A stretch of DNA of 64,000 nt from Blastocatellia bacterium (lineage in GTDB: Bacteria > Acidobacteriota > Blastocatellia > HR10), in NCBI GenBank assembly GCA_025055075.1, contig JANWYV010000023.1, forward strand, positions 33,916-97,915. The letters are read 5' to 3'. How positions within the stretch are numbered: position 1 is the stretch's first letter; each line of letters opens with the position of its first letter. The translations under genes and the position numbers were made by a program. Of this stretch, positions 35,334 to 43,724 are shown one piece after another. The notes under the pieces are model-generated. The model saw nothing but the letters and a program-made list of their open reading frames with translations, did not search any database and was not told where the DNA came from.

Positions 35334-35696
35334 TCACGGGATCGGAAGGCGCTCAGCGTCGCGCCACAATCGCTCCAAATCGTAATATTCCCGCGCGCTC
35401 TGCTCGAAGATATGAACGACCAGGTCGCCGTAGTCGATCAGAATCCATTGAGCCACCGTCTCCCCCTCGACGTGGAGCGGGCGCGTGCCGTGCTCCTCCA
35501 AGGTGTCCAGGATGGCTTCGGCAATGGCTTGAACCTGACGCGTGGACGTCCCGCTGCAGATCAAGAAGTAGTCTGTGAACGACGCCAGGCCCCGCAGATC
35601 GAGCGCGACGATGTTCTCCGCCTTCTTATCGCTGGCCGCTTGAATGGCCAGAGTGAGGGTCTTTCGAGCATCCCGTGTGGAAGGAGAGCGTACCAT
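35334..35696 (-). CDS. rsfS: Ribosomal silencing factor RsfS
   Basis: Binds ribosomal protein L14 and blocks subunit joining when nutrients are short. The family core is ENIVALDLRGLASFTDYFLI, GTSTRQVQAIAEAI and WILIDYGDLVVHIFEQSAREYYDLERLW. The open frame extends upstream, but the ATG at 35696, one base after the nadD stop, gives a 120-residue protein of normal size. nadD-rsfS-rlmH is a conserved gene order. Confidence 0.95.
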   Translation of the reverse strand: MVRSPSTRDARKTLTLAIQAASDKKAENIVALDLRGLASFTDYFLICSGTSTRQVQAIAEAILDTLEEHGTRPLHVEGETVAQWILIDYGDLVVHIFEQSAREYYDLERLWRDAERLPIP

Positions 35697-35697
35697 C

Positions 35698-36351
35698 TCA
35701 GGTCGTGATCGCATCGCGATAGAGCCGATACTTCTCGATGTAAGCAGCGACGTCCGGGGGAACCAAATGGGCGATCGTCTCCCCTCGTCGCCGAGCTGCC
35801 CGGATCGCCGTCGCCGAGATCTCGTTGTGAACCCCCGAGCACAGATAGATACGCGGTCCGCGATCTCGAATGCACGCTCGGTCGGGCTCCCATAGGCGCA
35901 CATGGGCGCGAAAGGTCTCGGGAAGCCATTCGGCACTCAGCGTATGTCCCGGACGCGAGACCACGATGAGATTCGTCAGCTGGAGCAACTCCGCGTAATC
36001 CTTCCATGCCGGAAGCGTCCGAAAGGCATCGGCGCCCATGAGGAAGTAGAGGTCGCCCGCAGCGTCCATCCGACGTCGGAATTCCCGAATCGTCTCAATG
36101 GTATAGCTGGCGCCCCCCCGTTCCAGCTCCAGCGTCGAGACGTAAAATCGCTCGTGCGCGCGCGTGGCCAATACGAGCATGGCGAATCGGTCCCAAGCCG
36201 TCGCCTCCGGCTGCTGGACCTTATGAGGAGAACGAGCGGCCGGGACGAAGTGCACGCAGTCTAGGGAGAACCATTGTCCGACCTTGTCGGCGATCTCCAG
36301 GTGACCATTGTGGACGGGATCGAACGTGCCCCCGAAAATTCCGATCCGCAT
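35698..36351 (-). CDS. nadD: Nicotinate-nucleotide adenylyltransferase
   Basis: Joins nicotinate mononucleotide and ATP in NAD synthesis. The nucleotidyltransferase motif GIFGGTFDPVHNGHLE is at the N-terminus, and the C-terminal ISATAIRAARRRGE is the conserved (S/T)ST-R type signature. Length is 217 residues. It lies 7 bases after obgE and 1 base before rsfS in a housekeeping run. Confidence 0.96.
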   Translation of the reverse strand: MRIGIFGGTFDPVHNGHLEIADKVGQWFSLDCVHFVPAARSPHKVQQPEATAWDRFAMLVLATRAHERFYVSTLELERGGASYTIETIREFRRRMDAAGDLYFLMGADAFRTLPAWKDYAELLQLTNLIVVSRPGHTLSAEWLPETFRAHVRLWEPDRACIRDRGPRIYLCSGVHNEISATAIRAARRRGETIAHLVPPDVAAYIEKYRLYRDAITT

Positions 36352-36358
36352 AGAGAGG

Positions 36359-37378
36359 TCACCGGGACGAGAGAGCCGCCGTAAGCGCGCTCTCCAGGCG
36401 TCGAGCAGTGCGCTCTAAGAGTTCAGCGACCCCTTGCCCGGTCACAGCCGAAATGGCCACAAAGTCCACATCGTGCGCCCGACAAAAGGCTTCTAATGTC
36501 GAGAAACGTTCCTCCGAAGCGATATCCATTTTGGTCGCTACAACGATTTGCGGCTTCTCCAGAAGCTTCGGATTGTACGCTTCCAACTCATGGTTGATGA
36601 TATGGTAGCTCTCGACCGGTTCACGCGTGGCGAAGGGAGAGACGTCAATCAGGTGAAGGAGCACGCGCGTTCGCTCAACGTGTCGCAAGAACTCATGCCC
36701 CAAGCCAGCTCCTCGATGAGCTCCTTCGATGAGCCCTGGGATGTCGGCGACGACGAAGCTGCGATATTCGTCCAATTGAACGACACCAAGAACCGGTTCC
36801 AGTGTCGTGAAGGGATAGTCGGCGATCTTGGGCCGCGCGGCCGAGATGCGCGCCAGCAGCGTGGACTTGCCGGCATTGGGGAAGCCGACCAATCCCACGT
36901 CGGCCAGCAGCTTCAGCTCCAATCGCAGGCGGCGCACCTGTCCCGGTTGGCCCCGTTCGTGAAAGCGCGGCGCGCGACGCGTGGGCGTCGCGAAATGCGC
37001 GTTCCCACGTCCCCCGCGTCCTCCGCGGGCGATGAGCACTCGCTCACCCGGCGTCGAGAAATCGTGGAGCAGCTCTCCCGTCTCCTGATCGTAGACGAGC
37101 GTTCCGACAGGCACGCGGATCACGAGGTCTTCGCCATCCCGTCCATGCCGATTGTTCCCCTCGCCGTGTCCCCCGCGCTCGGCCCGATACTCGGGGTTGT
37201 ACCTGAAGTGAATGAGCGAGTTCATGCCGAGGACGGCTTCCATGTACACATGCCCCCCTCGACCGCCATCGCCGCCCGCCGGTCCCCCGAAAGGAACATA
37301 CTTCTCACGGCGGAAGGCCGTGCAGCCATCACCTCCGTCCCCAGCTTTCACGATGATTTCCGCGCGATCAACGAACAT
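36359..37378 (-). CDS. obgE: Obg/CgtA GTPase
   Basis: Essential GTPase tied to 50S ribosome assembly. The Gly-rich Obg domain is visible ([37 protein letters not shown]), followed by the G domain with P-loop [10 protein letters not shown], switch-1 Thr in [17 protein letters not shown] and ATKMD. Length is 339 residues, so the C-terminal OCT domain present in some homologues is absent. It follows rpmA and rplU, the usual bacterial order. Confidence 0.97.
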   Translation of the reverse strand: MFVDRAEIIVKAGDGGDGCTAFRREKYVPFGGPAGGDGGRGGHVYMEAVLGMNSLIHFRYNPEYRAERGGHGEGNNRHGRDGEDLVIRVPVGTLVYDQETGELLHDFSTPGERVLIARGGRGGRGNAHFATPTRRAPRFHERGQPGQVRRLRLELKLLADVGLVGFPNAGKSTLLARISAARPKIADYPFTTLEPVLGVVQLDEYRSFVVADIPGLIEGAHRGAGLGHEFLRHVERTRVLLHLIDVSPFATREPVESYHIINHELEAYNPKLLEKPQIVVATKMDIASEERFSTLEAFCRAHDVDFVAISAVTGQGVAELLERTARRLESALTAALSSR

Positions 37379-37406
37379 TAGCCGCTCGCTCAGGATCGCC
37401 GGAGGC

Positions 37407-37676
37407 TCATTTCCCCTCAGGCGTCACCGGATATACGCTCACGAATTTGCCCATGCGCCCTTTGTCCTCAAATCGGACGACGCCCGAGATCTTCGCGTAG
37501 AGCGTGTCATCGCTTCCGATCCCAACGTTGACGCCCGGCTTGAAGCGCGTGCCTCGCTGTCGGACGAGGATCGAGCCCCCAGTCACGAACTGTCCACCGA
37601 AGCACTTGATGCCCAAGCGCTTCCCGACCGAGTCCCGTCCGTTGCGGGAGCTTCCCATGCCTTTTTTGTGCGCCAT
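37407..37676 (-). CDS. rpmA: 50S ribosomal protein L27
   Basis: Small basic ribosomal protein near the peptidyl transferase centre. The N-terminus [19 protein letters not shown] and the block [19 protein letters not shown] are diagnostic. There is no Firmicutes-type cleavable N-terminal extension. 89 residues, between rplU and obgE. Confidence 0.98.
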   Translation of the reverse strand: MAHKKGMGSSRNGRDSVGKRLGIKCFGGQFVTGGSILVRQRGTRFKPGVNVGIGSDDTLYAKISGVVRFEDKGRMGKFVSVYPVTPEGK

Positions 37677-37724
37677 AGCTTCCTCGCCTCCTTTCTCCCG
37701 TTCGCGCTCGCACCGTGCGGGCGA

Positions 37725-38045
37725 TCAAGCCGCCTGAATGGCCTCTACGCGGATAGCCGTGTACTTCTGCCGATGCCCTTTCTTGCGACGATACTGCTTT
37801 CGTCGCTTGAACTTAAACACGATGATCTTCCGCTCCTTGCCATGCTCGAGGACGCGACACACGGCCCGAGCACCTTCTACAGTGGGATGACCAATCTTGA
37901 CCTGCTCCCCATCGCTCAGTGCTAGCACCGGCAGCTCGATCGTCTCCCCCACCTCGGCGCGAAGCGCCGGAACGCGCAAGATTTCGCCTGGCGTGACGCG
38001 ATACTGTTTTCCACCCGTGGCGATAATGGCGTACGTCACAGGCAC
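37725..38045 (-). CDS. rplU: 50S ribosomal protein L21
   Basis: Binds 23S rRNA in early 50S assembly. Family marks: YAIIATGGKQYRVTPGE and the basic C-terminal VFKFKRRKQYRRKKGHRQ. 106 residues, start GTG at 38045 preceded by AAGGAGG. First gene of the rplU-rpmA-obgE run, directly behind a consensus promoter (38081-38109), which leaves too little leader for a structured L21 autoregulatory element. Confidence 0.97.
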   Translation of the reverse strand: MPVTYAIIATGGKQYRVTPGEILRVPALRAEVGETIELPVLALSDGEQVKIGHPTVEGARAVCRVLEHGKERKIIVFKFKRRKQYRRKKGHRQKYTAIRVEAIQAA

Positions 38046-38080
38046 TTGCCTCCTTCCTTCGGTCTCGCCGAAAAGTGAAA

Positions 38081-38109
38081 ATTGTAGAGACGCTTGCGGA
38101 ATCTGTCAA
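38081..38109 (-). promoter_or_regulatory. Sigma-70-type promoter of rplU-rpmA-obgE
   Basis: On the minus strand, consensus TTGACA (38109-38104), 17-base spacer, TACAAT (38086-38081). One of the best matches in the window, as expected for ribosomal protein genes. The leader is about 30 bases. Confidence 0.8.
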
Positions 38110-38117
38110 TTTCCCCC

Positions 38118-38336
38118 CTATAACCGGGCGGCAAGCTTGAAGACGTTGTAGATCGCTCCGCCCACGCCAATAGCGAAAAAGAGCAAAAACAGCCAGGGCG
38201 ACGTCCCCAACCACTTATCCAAGAAGTACCCGATCAACAGACCAGCCGCGACATAGGAGATGAAAACCGTTCCTAAAGACGCCGCAATGCCGAACTTCTT
38301 GAGTGCCTCCCCCGGATCGCCTTTATTCCCACGCAT
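38118..38336 (-). CDS. atpZ: AtpZ/AtpI-type F0F1 ATPase-associated membrane protein
   Basis: A 72-residue protein with two membrane helices, VFISYVAAGLLIGYFLDKW and LFLLFFAIGVGGAIYNVFKL. The GYFLDKWLGTSPW link between them is typical of AtpZ/AtpI proteins, which sit near ATP synthase operons and are linked to magnesium uptake or ring assembly. Here ATP synthase genes are not in view. Good GGGAGGGG site before the ATG. Confidence 0.82.
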   Translation of the reverse strand: MRGNKGDPGEALKKFGIAASLGTVFISYVAAGLLIGYFLDKWLGTSPWLFLLFFAIGVGGAIYNVFKLAARL

Positions 38337-38356
38337 CGCCCCTCCCTTCTTGGGAA

Positions 38357-38386
38357 ATTGTACGCGGTCGGTTTTGAGGAAAGCAA
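38357..38386 (-). promoter_or_regulatory. Sigma-70-type promoter of atpZ
   Basis: On the minus strand, TTGCTT (38386-38381), 18-base spacer, TACAAT (38362-38357), about 20 bases before the atpZ ATG. Confidence 0.5.
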
Positions 38387-38412
38387 TGTCCGCTCACGTG
38401 GACAGGGGGGCA

Positions 38413-38487
38413 TGGTGGGCACTGGAGGATTCGAACCTCCGACCTCTCGCGTGTGAGGCGAACGCTCTACCGCTGAGCTAAGTGCCC
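38413..38487 (-). tRNA. tRNA-Val (anticodon CAC)
   Basis: On the minus strand the cloverleaf closes fully: acceptor GGGCACT pairs with AGTGCCC, a D-arm with GCTC/GAGC, anticodon loop CTCACAC giving CAC, and a T-arm GGAGG TTCGAAT CCTCC. The 3' CCA is encoded (38415-38413). It reads GTG codons. Confidence 0.95.
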
Positions 38488-38501
38488 AAATGACGAGGTG
38501 A

Positions 38502-38531
38502 AATATAGCAGATGATCATCAAGCCCGTCAA
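38502..38531 (-). promoter_or_regulatory. Promoter of tRNA-Val
   Basis: On the minus strand, TTGACG (38531-38526), 18-base spacer, TATATT (38507-38502), placed 15 bases before the tRNA 5' end. Confidence 0.65.
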
Positions 38532-38837
38532 ATGCGGGGGCGCTCAAGTCCGTGGCGCTGAATGTCATGCGTGGGGACTCTCTTCGAGAACCGGATGCTC
38601 GGGCGACGAGCGCTCGATTCAACATCCGCCCGATCTCGGTTGACCAAGGCCCTCGCCCAGTTATAAACTGTCCCCCTAAGCGGAATAAATCGGGAAAATG
38701 GAGGGCATCTTCCGGCGAGCGCGCCGCACATCGCGAAGTCATTGCTGGGGGAGCTGGCGTGCGGTTTGGCACCCCCTTGAAGAGATGAAGCTCTAGGCGT
38801 CGGGCGCGCACTTCGCGAAAAACGGGGAGGGGGAGAA
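38532..38837. other. Intergenic region upstream of the E1 dehydrogenase gene
   Basis: About 300 bases with no credible gene. It holds a promoter for the E1 gene at 38640-38667 (TTGACC, 16-base spacer, TATAAA), leaving a leader of about 165 bases. A TGGCAC at 38769 lacks a -12 partner. Nothing else is evident. Confidence 0.4.
38640..38667 (+). promoter_or_regulatory. Sigma-70-type promoter of the E1 dehydrogenase gene
   Basis: TTGACC (38640-38645), 16-base spacer, TATAAA (38662-38667). The gene starts at 38838 with a GGAGG site. Confidence 0.6.
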
Positions 38838-40964
38838 ATGGACCCGGTCACGCACATCGCCGTGGAGAAGGAGAAAGCTCAAGGCCTCAGTCGGGAGGTC
38901 TTGCTCCATGTGTATCGGATAATGCTGCTGTCTCGCCGCATTGACGATCGAGAGATTCAGCTCAAGCGGCAGAATCGCATCTTCTTCCAGATCAGCGGGG
39001 CGGGTCACGAGGCGGTGCTGGTCGCGGCGGGATTGGTGTTGAAGCCAGGGTATGATTGGTTCTATCCCTATTATCGGGATCGGGCCTTGATGCTCATGCT
39101 GGGGGTGACGCCCACGGAGATGTTCCTGCAGGCGGTGGGAGCTGCCGCAGATCCCAGCTCCGGAGGGCGCCAGATGCCGTCGCATTGGGGGTTCCGGCGC
39201 TTGAACGTCGTCTCCAGCTCCAGTCCGACGGGAACGCAATTTCTACAAGCCGTCGGATGCGCCGAGGCCGGACGATACTATGAGCTGGTCGAGGAGATCG
39301 CCGATCGCGCGAGCCGCTTTCATGCCGACGAGATCGTCTACGTCTCCAGCGGCGATGGAGCGACCAGTGAGGGAGAGTTCTGGGAGTCTCTGAACACGGC
39401 GTGCAATCTGAAGCTGCCGGTCCTCTATCTCATCGAGGACAATGGGTACGCCATCTCCGTCCCCGTCGAGGTGCAGACGGCTGGAGGCAGCATCTCCCGT
39501 CTGGTGCGCAGCTTCCCCTCTCTCCTGGTTCGAGAGTGCGACGGGACGGATGTGTTCGAGAGCTATGCGACCTTGCGCGAAGCGACCACTTATGTCCGGC
39601 AACGACGCGGACCGGCTCTCGTGCACGCGCATGTCATTCGCCCTTACTCGCACTCTCTCTCCGATGATGAGACGCTCTATAAGCCCGAAGAGGAGCGAGA
39701 GGAAGAAGCGCGGCGGGATCCGATCTCGCGCTTGGCCGAGTTCCTGCTTCGAGAAGGTCTGGCCGATGCCGAGCAATTAGCGGCCATTCGCGCCGAGGTG
39801 GATGCGGAGGTCGCGCGCGCCGCCGATGAAGCGCTCGCTGCTCCCAAACCAGCGCCCTCGACGGCGACGCTGTACGTCTATTCCCCAACGGTTGATCCCA
39901 CCTCTTCGGCATTCGAGACTGAGCCGCAGTATTCGGGCGAGCCGAAGACGATGGTGGATCTTTTGAACGCGTGCTTGCACGATGAGATGGCCCGCGATCC
40001 TCGGATCGTCGTCTTCGGGGAGGATGTCGCCGATTGCAGTCGCGAGCAGTATTTGGATAAGGTCAGAGGCAAAGGCGGCGTCTTCAAAGTCACCCATAAT
40101 CTGCAGCGACGGTTCGGCTCGCATCGAGTCTTCAACACGCCGCTGGCGGAAGCCAACATCGTCGGTCGCGCCATCGGCATGGCCACGCGCGGGTTGAAAC
40201 CGGTCGTTGAGATCCAATTCTTCGACTACATTTGGCCCGCCATGATGCAGATTCGTAATGAGCTGGCCCTCATGCGGTGGCGCTCGAATAATGCGTGGTC
40301 CTGTCCCTTGGTCATCCGCGTCCCCATCGGCGGATATCTGCAAGGGGGAGCCATTTATCACAGCCAGTCGGGCGAGAGTATCTTCACGCACATTCCGGGA
40401 CTGCGCGTCGTCATGCCTTCGACGGCCGTAGACGCCAACGGACTCTTGCGCACGGCCATTCGCTGCGATGATCCCGTGCTCTTTCTCGAACACAAGCATC
40501 TCTACCGTCAGCCGTATAATCGCGGTCCGTATCCGGGACCGAATTACATGATCCCCTTTGGGAAGGCGAAGATTGTGCGTCCGGGACGCGACCTGACGAT
40601 CATCACCTACGGCGCGCTCGTCCATCGAAGCCTTCTGGCGGCCGAGCAGGTCCGGGAACGGCACGGTCTCGATGTCGAGGTCATTGATTTGCGCAGCCTG
40701 AATCCCTATGACTGGGAGACGATCGCGCGCTCGGTGAGGAAGACGAGCAAAGTGATCGTCGCTTATGAAGACAGTTTATCGTGGGGATTTGGCGCGGAGA
40801 TCGCCGCGCGCATCGCAGATGAATTGTTCGAAGATTTAGATGGACCTGTGCGCCGCGTTGGCGCTTTGGACACCTTCGTGGCCTATTCCCCCGATCTGGA
40901 GGACGTCATTTTGCCGCAGGTCGAAGACCTGGTGAATGCGATCCTCGATCTGGCGGCCTATTGA
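38838..40964 (+). CDS. 2-oxo acid dehydrogenase E1, fused alpha and beta subunits
   Basis: Thiamine-diphosphate-dependent decarboxylating component of a pyruvate or branched-chain 2-oxo acid dehydrogenase complex. The alpha part (about residues 1-330) has the ThDP motif [12 protein letters not shown] ... [14 protein letters not shown] low-complexity Ala/Pro linker follows, then the beta part from about residue 370 ([27 protein letters not shown]) with [14 protein letters not shown]. Total 708 residues. Such single-chain E1 proteins occur in several phyla, and the sequence leans to the branched-chain/BkdA-BkdB type. No E2 or E3 is adjacent. GGAGG precedes the ATG. Confidence 0.92.
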   Translation: MDPVTHIAVEKEKAQGLSREVLLHVYRIMLLSRRIDDREIQLKRQNRIFFQISGAGHEAVLVAAGLVLKPGYDWFYPYYRDRALMLMLGVTPTEMFLQAVGAAADPSSGGRQMPSHWGFRRLNVVSSSSPTGTQFLQAVGCAEAGRYYELVEEIADRASRFHADEIVYVSSGDGATSEGEFWESLNTACNLKLPVLYLIEDNGYAISVPVEVQTAGGSISRLVRSFPSLLVRECDGTDVFESYATLREATTYVRQRRGPALVHAHVIRPYSHSLSDDETLYKPEEEREEEARRDPISRLAEFLLREGLADAEQLAAIRAEVDAEVARAADEALAAPKPAPSTATLYVYSPTVDPTSSAFETEPQYSGEPKTMVDLLNACLHDEMARDPRIVVFGEDVADCSREQYLDKVRGKGGVFKVTHNLQRRFGSHRVFNTPLAEANIVGRAIGMATRGLKPVVEIQFFDYIWPAMMQIRNELALMRWRSNNAWSCPLVIRVPIGGYLQGGAIYHSQSGESIFTHIPGLRVVMPSTAVDANGLLRTAIRCDDPVLFLEHKHLYRQPYNRGPYPGPNYMIPFGKAKIVRPGRDLTIITYGALVHRSLLAAEQVRERHGLDVEVIDLRSLNPYDWETIARSVRKTSKVIVAYEDSLSWGFGAEIAARIADELFEDLDGPVRRVGALDTFVAYSPDLEDVILPQVEDLVNAILDLAAY

Positions 40965-41035
40965 GCAATCGGCTGGCGTTCGCCAGAGACCCGCGCTGAG
41001 AGAGCACCGCCTCTTATGTTCGCCTGCTTCTTGTG

Positions 41036-41065
41036 TTCGCCTGCGCGCGAAGTCTCATGTATAAT
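41036..41065 (+). promoter_or_regulatory. Promoter of the first subtilase gene
   Basis: Consensus TATAAT (41060-41065) with a weak -35 (TTCGCC, 41036-41041) at 18 bases. It lies 42 bases before the ATG. Confidence 0.45.
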
Positions 41066-41107
41066 CCCCGCGCTTATGCGTGCACAAAAGAACATGGAGG
41101 TGCCGCG

Positions 41108-43561
41108 ATGAGACGGGGGATATCCGTTGCGATCGCGCTCGTTCTGCTGTTGGGGATGTTGAGTCCGAGCGCTGGCGCTCAATCGGATGAGGCGCTGTTG
41201 CGGAAGCGCGCTCAGGTGCAGGCGATTCTTGAGCAGGCTGTTCGCGTCAACGGGCATGTGGGAGCAATCGTCCTTCTGAAAGATGAGCCTCTGGTCGCGT
41301 ATCGTGGGACGATTCGGGGCTTAGCCGCCACGAGCGTAGCCGTTGCGCCTGAGAATCAGGTCCAAGGGAAGTTGGATGTGGCCTCCGCACGCTCCCGCGC
41401 CTATGCGGCTTACCTGCAGCGCCAGCAGGATCTCTTCCTCACCAAGGTGCATCAGTGGATCCCCGAAGCCACGGTTCATCATCGCTATCAGGTGTTGCTC
41501 AATGGCCTCGCGCTCACTGTTCCCGCTGAGAAGGTGGAACTTCTCGCGGCATTCTCCGATGTGGTCGAGATTTTTCCCATCGTAGAGGTCTTTCCGGGGC
41601 TCGCCTCGGTCGTGCCTGGGCTTATTCCTCCGCTCGATACGAGTCACGCGCTCATGGGCGCTGAAGAATTGTGGGGGGCTGTCGGCGGGCGCGAACGGGC
41701 GGGACTCGGCGTCAAGATTGGCATCGTGGACACGGGCGTGGATTTCAATCATCCGATGTTTCAGGATGCGACGCTCGTGCCGCCGCCCGGATTCCCCAAA
41801 ACGAATACGAACGAGGGCTTGGCCAATGGCAAGGTCATCGTCGCGAAGGTCTTTCAATCGGTGATTGACCGACAGGTGCGTTTAGATCCGCGGCTCCGCA
41901 CAGCGCAAGATCTGAACGGGCATGGCACGCATGTGGCCAGTTGCGCAGCTGGCAATATCGTAGACCTGACGAATTTGCCCGGAACGCGACCAGTGGTGAT
42001 CAGTGGCGTGGCGCCGAAAGCCTTCCTCGGGAGTTATCGCGTGTGCGCGCCGCGCTGTGGGTTGGATAGTCTCCTGGCCGGGATCGAAGAGGCCGTGCGC
42101 GATGGCATGGACGTGATCAATCTCAGCCTGGGCGCACGGACAAACACTTTGCTAGACCGCGCCGCTGCGAATGCCGTCTTGGCCGGCGTCGTCGTCGTGG
42201 CCGCTGTCGGCAACGAAGGGCCTCCAACTCCTGAGACGCAGAACGTTGCTGGAGGAACAGTGCGAAGTCCGGCTAATGCTGAGCGCGTGATTGGCGTCGG
42301 CGCTACGACGAACGCTCATCAAGGAGCAGCTGCTTCGGCCCTCGGACGCGTGCGCCTCTTGGAACCACCGCCGCCGCCGGAACTCAGCGAGCTTCTGGGA
42401 TTCCGAGGGATGAACGGCGCGAGTCCTTTTCCTGAAACCTCGCTTCGCGCTCCTTTGCGCGATGTGGATCTTGTAGACAACGGCGTGGCTGATGGGGGAG
42501 GACTCGCATGTGAGCCGCTTCCAGCCGGTTCGCTCGCTGGAGCCATCGCCCTCATTCAGCGCGGGCAGTGTCCGTTCGCCACGAAGAATCAGAACGCCGC
42601 AATGGCCGGAGCGATCGCCGTCCTCATTTACAATAGCGAGGCCGGAGGGGATACGTTCATCACGCCCAATCTGAACGGAGCACCGCTGCCCACCCTCTTC
42701 CTTCAACGTCGAGCTGGGCTCGCGCTCAAGCAATTCGTAGTCAGCAACGAGCGAGCAAGTCGCCCCACGCGCGTCGCTCTGGAGCGTCTGGATCTGCCGG
42801 ATGAGACGATCGTGACGCTCGCCATCGAACCGCACCATCTAGCGGATTTCAGCTCGCGCGGACCGGCTTCCTCCTTCGCCATCAAGCCCGACGTGGTCGC
42901 GCCGGGAATGAGCAGCTACGCCGCCGTTCAAGACGATGATCCGCGCGGAGACGCGCGATTTCCCATCCCTCCGGGAGTGGAGCGAGGTTTGGAAGACCCC
43001 GTGTATGACCCCAGCGGCTTCGCCTTCCGCAACGGGACGAGCTTCGCAGCGCCGCGCGTGGCGGGTGTGGCCGCTTTGCTCAAGCAATTGCGCCCCGGAT
43101 GGACGCCGGACGAGATTCGCTCAGCCATCCTCACCACAGCTCGACGACCGCCTCAGCTCGAAGCACGGCGCGTGATGGACCGCGGCGTTGGCCTCGTGGA
43201 TATGCGCGCCTTGGCTCGAGTGCTGACGACGGTGGATTCCCCCACTCATAGCTTCGGCGCCATTCGCGTGCAGCAACCGATCACGCGGACGAAGACCTTC
43301 ACCGTGAAGAACCATTCCTCGCGACTGGTGACCTATCGCCTCTCGCTCACGATGACGAACGCCGATCCGGCCATCGCGGCGACGTTGAACAAGACGGCGT
43401 TTCAGGTGCGTCCGGGCGGAACGGGCCAATTCACCCTCACGTTGCGCATCTCTCCGACGGTCGCGGCGGGAGACTGGGAGGGGATCATCTCGGTGAGCGA
43501 CGATGGGACGACGATCCCCGGACAGCTTTCGATCCCCTTCTGGGTCCGCACGGTGCGATGA
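41108..43561 (+). CDS. Exported subtilisin-like S8 protease with PA domain
   Basis: A secreted serine protease of 817 residues. It begins with a signal peptide (GISVAIALVLLLGMLSPSAGA) and an inhibitor I9-type propeptide containing YQVLLNGLALTVPAEKVELL. The catalytic triad is visible: Asp in GIVDTGVDFNHP, His in LNGHGTHVAS, Ser in NGTSFAAPRVAG. A protease-associated (PA) domain is inserted between His and Ser (AGAIALIQRGQCPFATKNQN). The C-terminal 100 or so residues form an Fn3-like domain (KTFTVKNHSSRLVTYRLSL). ATG at 41108 has a GGAGG site. Confidence 0.93.
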   Translation: MRRGISVAIALVLLLGMLSPSAGAQSDEALLRKRAQVQAILEQAVRVNGHVGAIVLLKDEPLVAYRGTIRGLAATSVAVAPENQVQGKLDVASARSRAYAAYLQRQQDLFLTKVHQWIPEATVHHRYQVLLNGLALTVPAEKVELLAAFSDVVEIFPIVEVFPGLASVVPGLIPPLDTSHALMGAEELWGAVGGRERAGLGVKIGIVDTGVDFNHPMFQDATLVPPPGFPKTNTNEGLANGKVIVAKVFQSVIDRQVRLDPRLRTAQDLNGHGTHVASCAAGNIVDLTNLPGTRPVVISGVAPKAFLGSYRVCAPRCGLDSLLAGIEEAVRDGMDVINLSLGARTNTLLDRAAANAVLAGVVVVAAVGNEGPPTPETQNVAGGTVRSPANAERVIGVGATTNAHQGAAASALGRVRLLEPPPPPELSELLGFRGMNGASPFPETSLRAPLRDVDLVDNGVADGGGLACEPLPAGSLAGAIALIQRGQCPFATKNQNAAMAGAIAVLIYNSEAGGDTFITPNLNGAPLPTLFLQRRAGLALKQFVVSNERASRPTRVALERLDLPDETIVTLAIEPHHLADFSSRGPASSFAIKPDVVAPGMSSYAAVQDDDPRGDARFPIPPGVERGLEDPVYDPSGFAFRNGTSFAAPRVAGVAALLKQLRPGWTPDEIRSAILTTARRPPQLEARRVMDRGVGLVDMRALARVLTTVDSPTHSFGAIRVQQPITRTKTFTVKNHSSRLVTYRLSLTMTNADPAIAATLNKTAFQVRPGGTGQFTLTLRISPTVAAGDWEGIISVSDDGTTIPGQLSIPFWVRTVR

Positions 43562-43623
43562 GCGAGAGACGAATGGGCGCCTTCTCGCGTAGATTCGCGC
43601 GTCGGCCTGAAAAAGCCTTCTTC

Positions 43624-43653
43624 TTGACACCCCGAGCGCGCGATCGGTAACAT
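43624..43653 (+). promoter_or_regulatory. Sigma-70-type promoter of uvrA
   Basis: Consensus TTGACA (43624-43629), 18-base spacer, TAACAT (43648-43653). The leader is about 65 bases. No LexA box could be recognised here. Confidence 0.65.
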
Positions 43654-43724
43654 TCCCTTTTTGGATCGCGGGGAAGAGACGTCTCTGAGAGATTCCGCAC
43701 GCGCCGCGCAGCAGGAGGCGAGCG

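Noticed and set aside
38769..38784. TGGCAC as a fourth sigma-54 promoter, before the E1 gene
   Set aside because: The -12 position reads TGAAG instead of TTGCW, so the required GC is missing.
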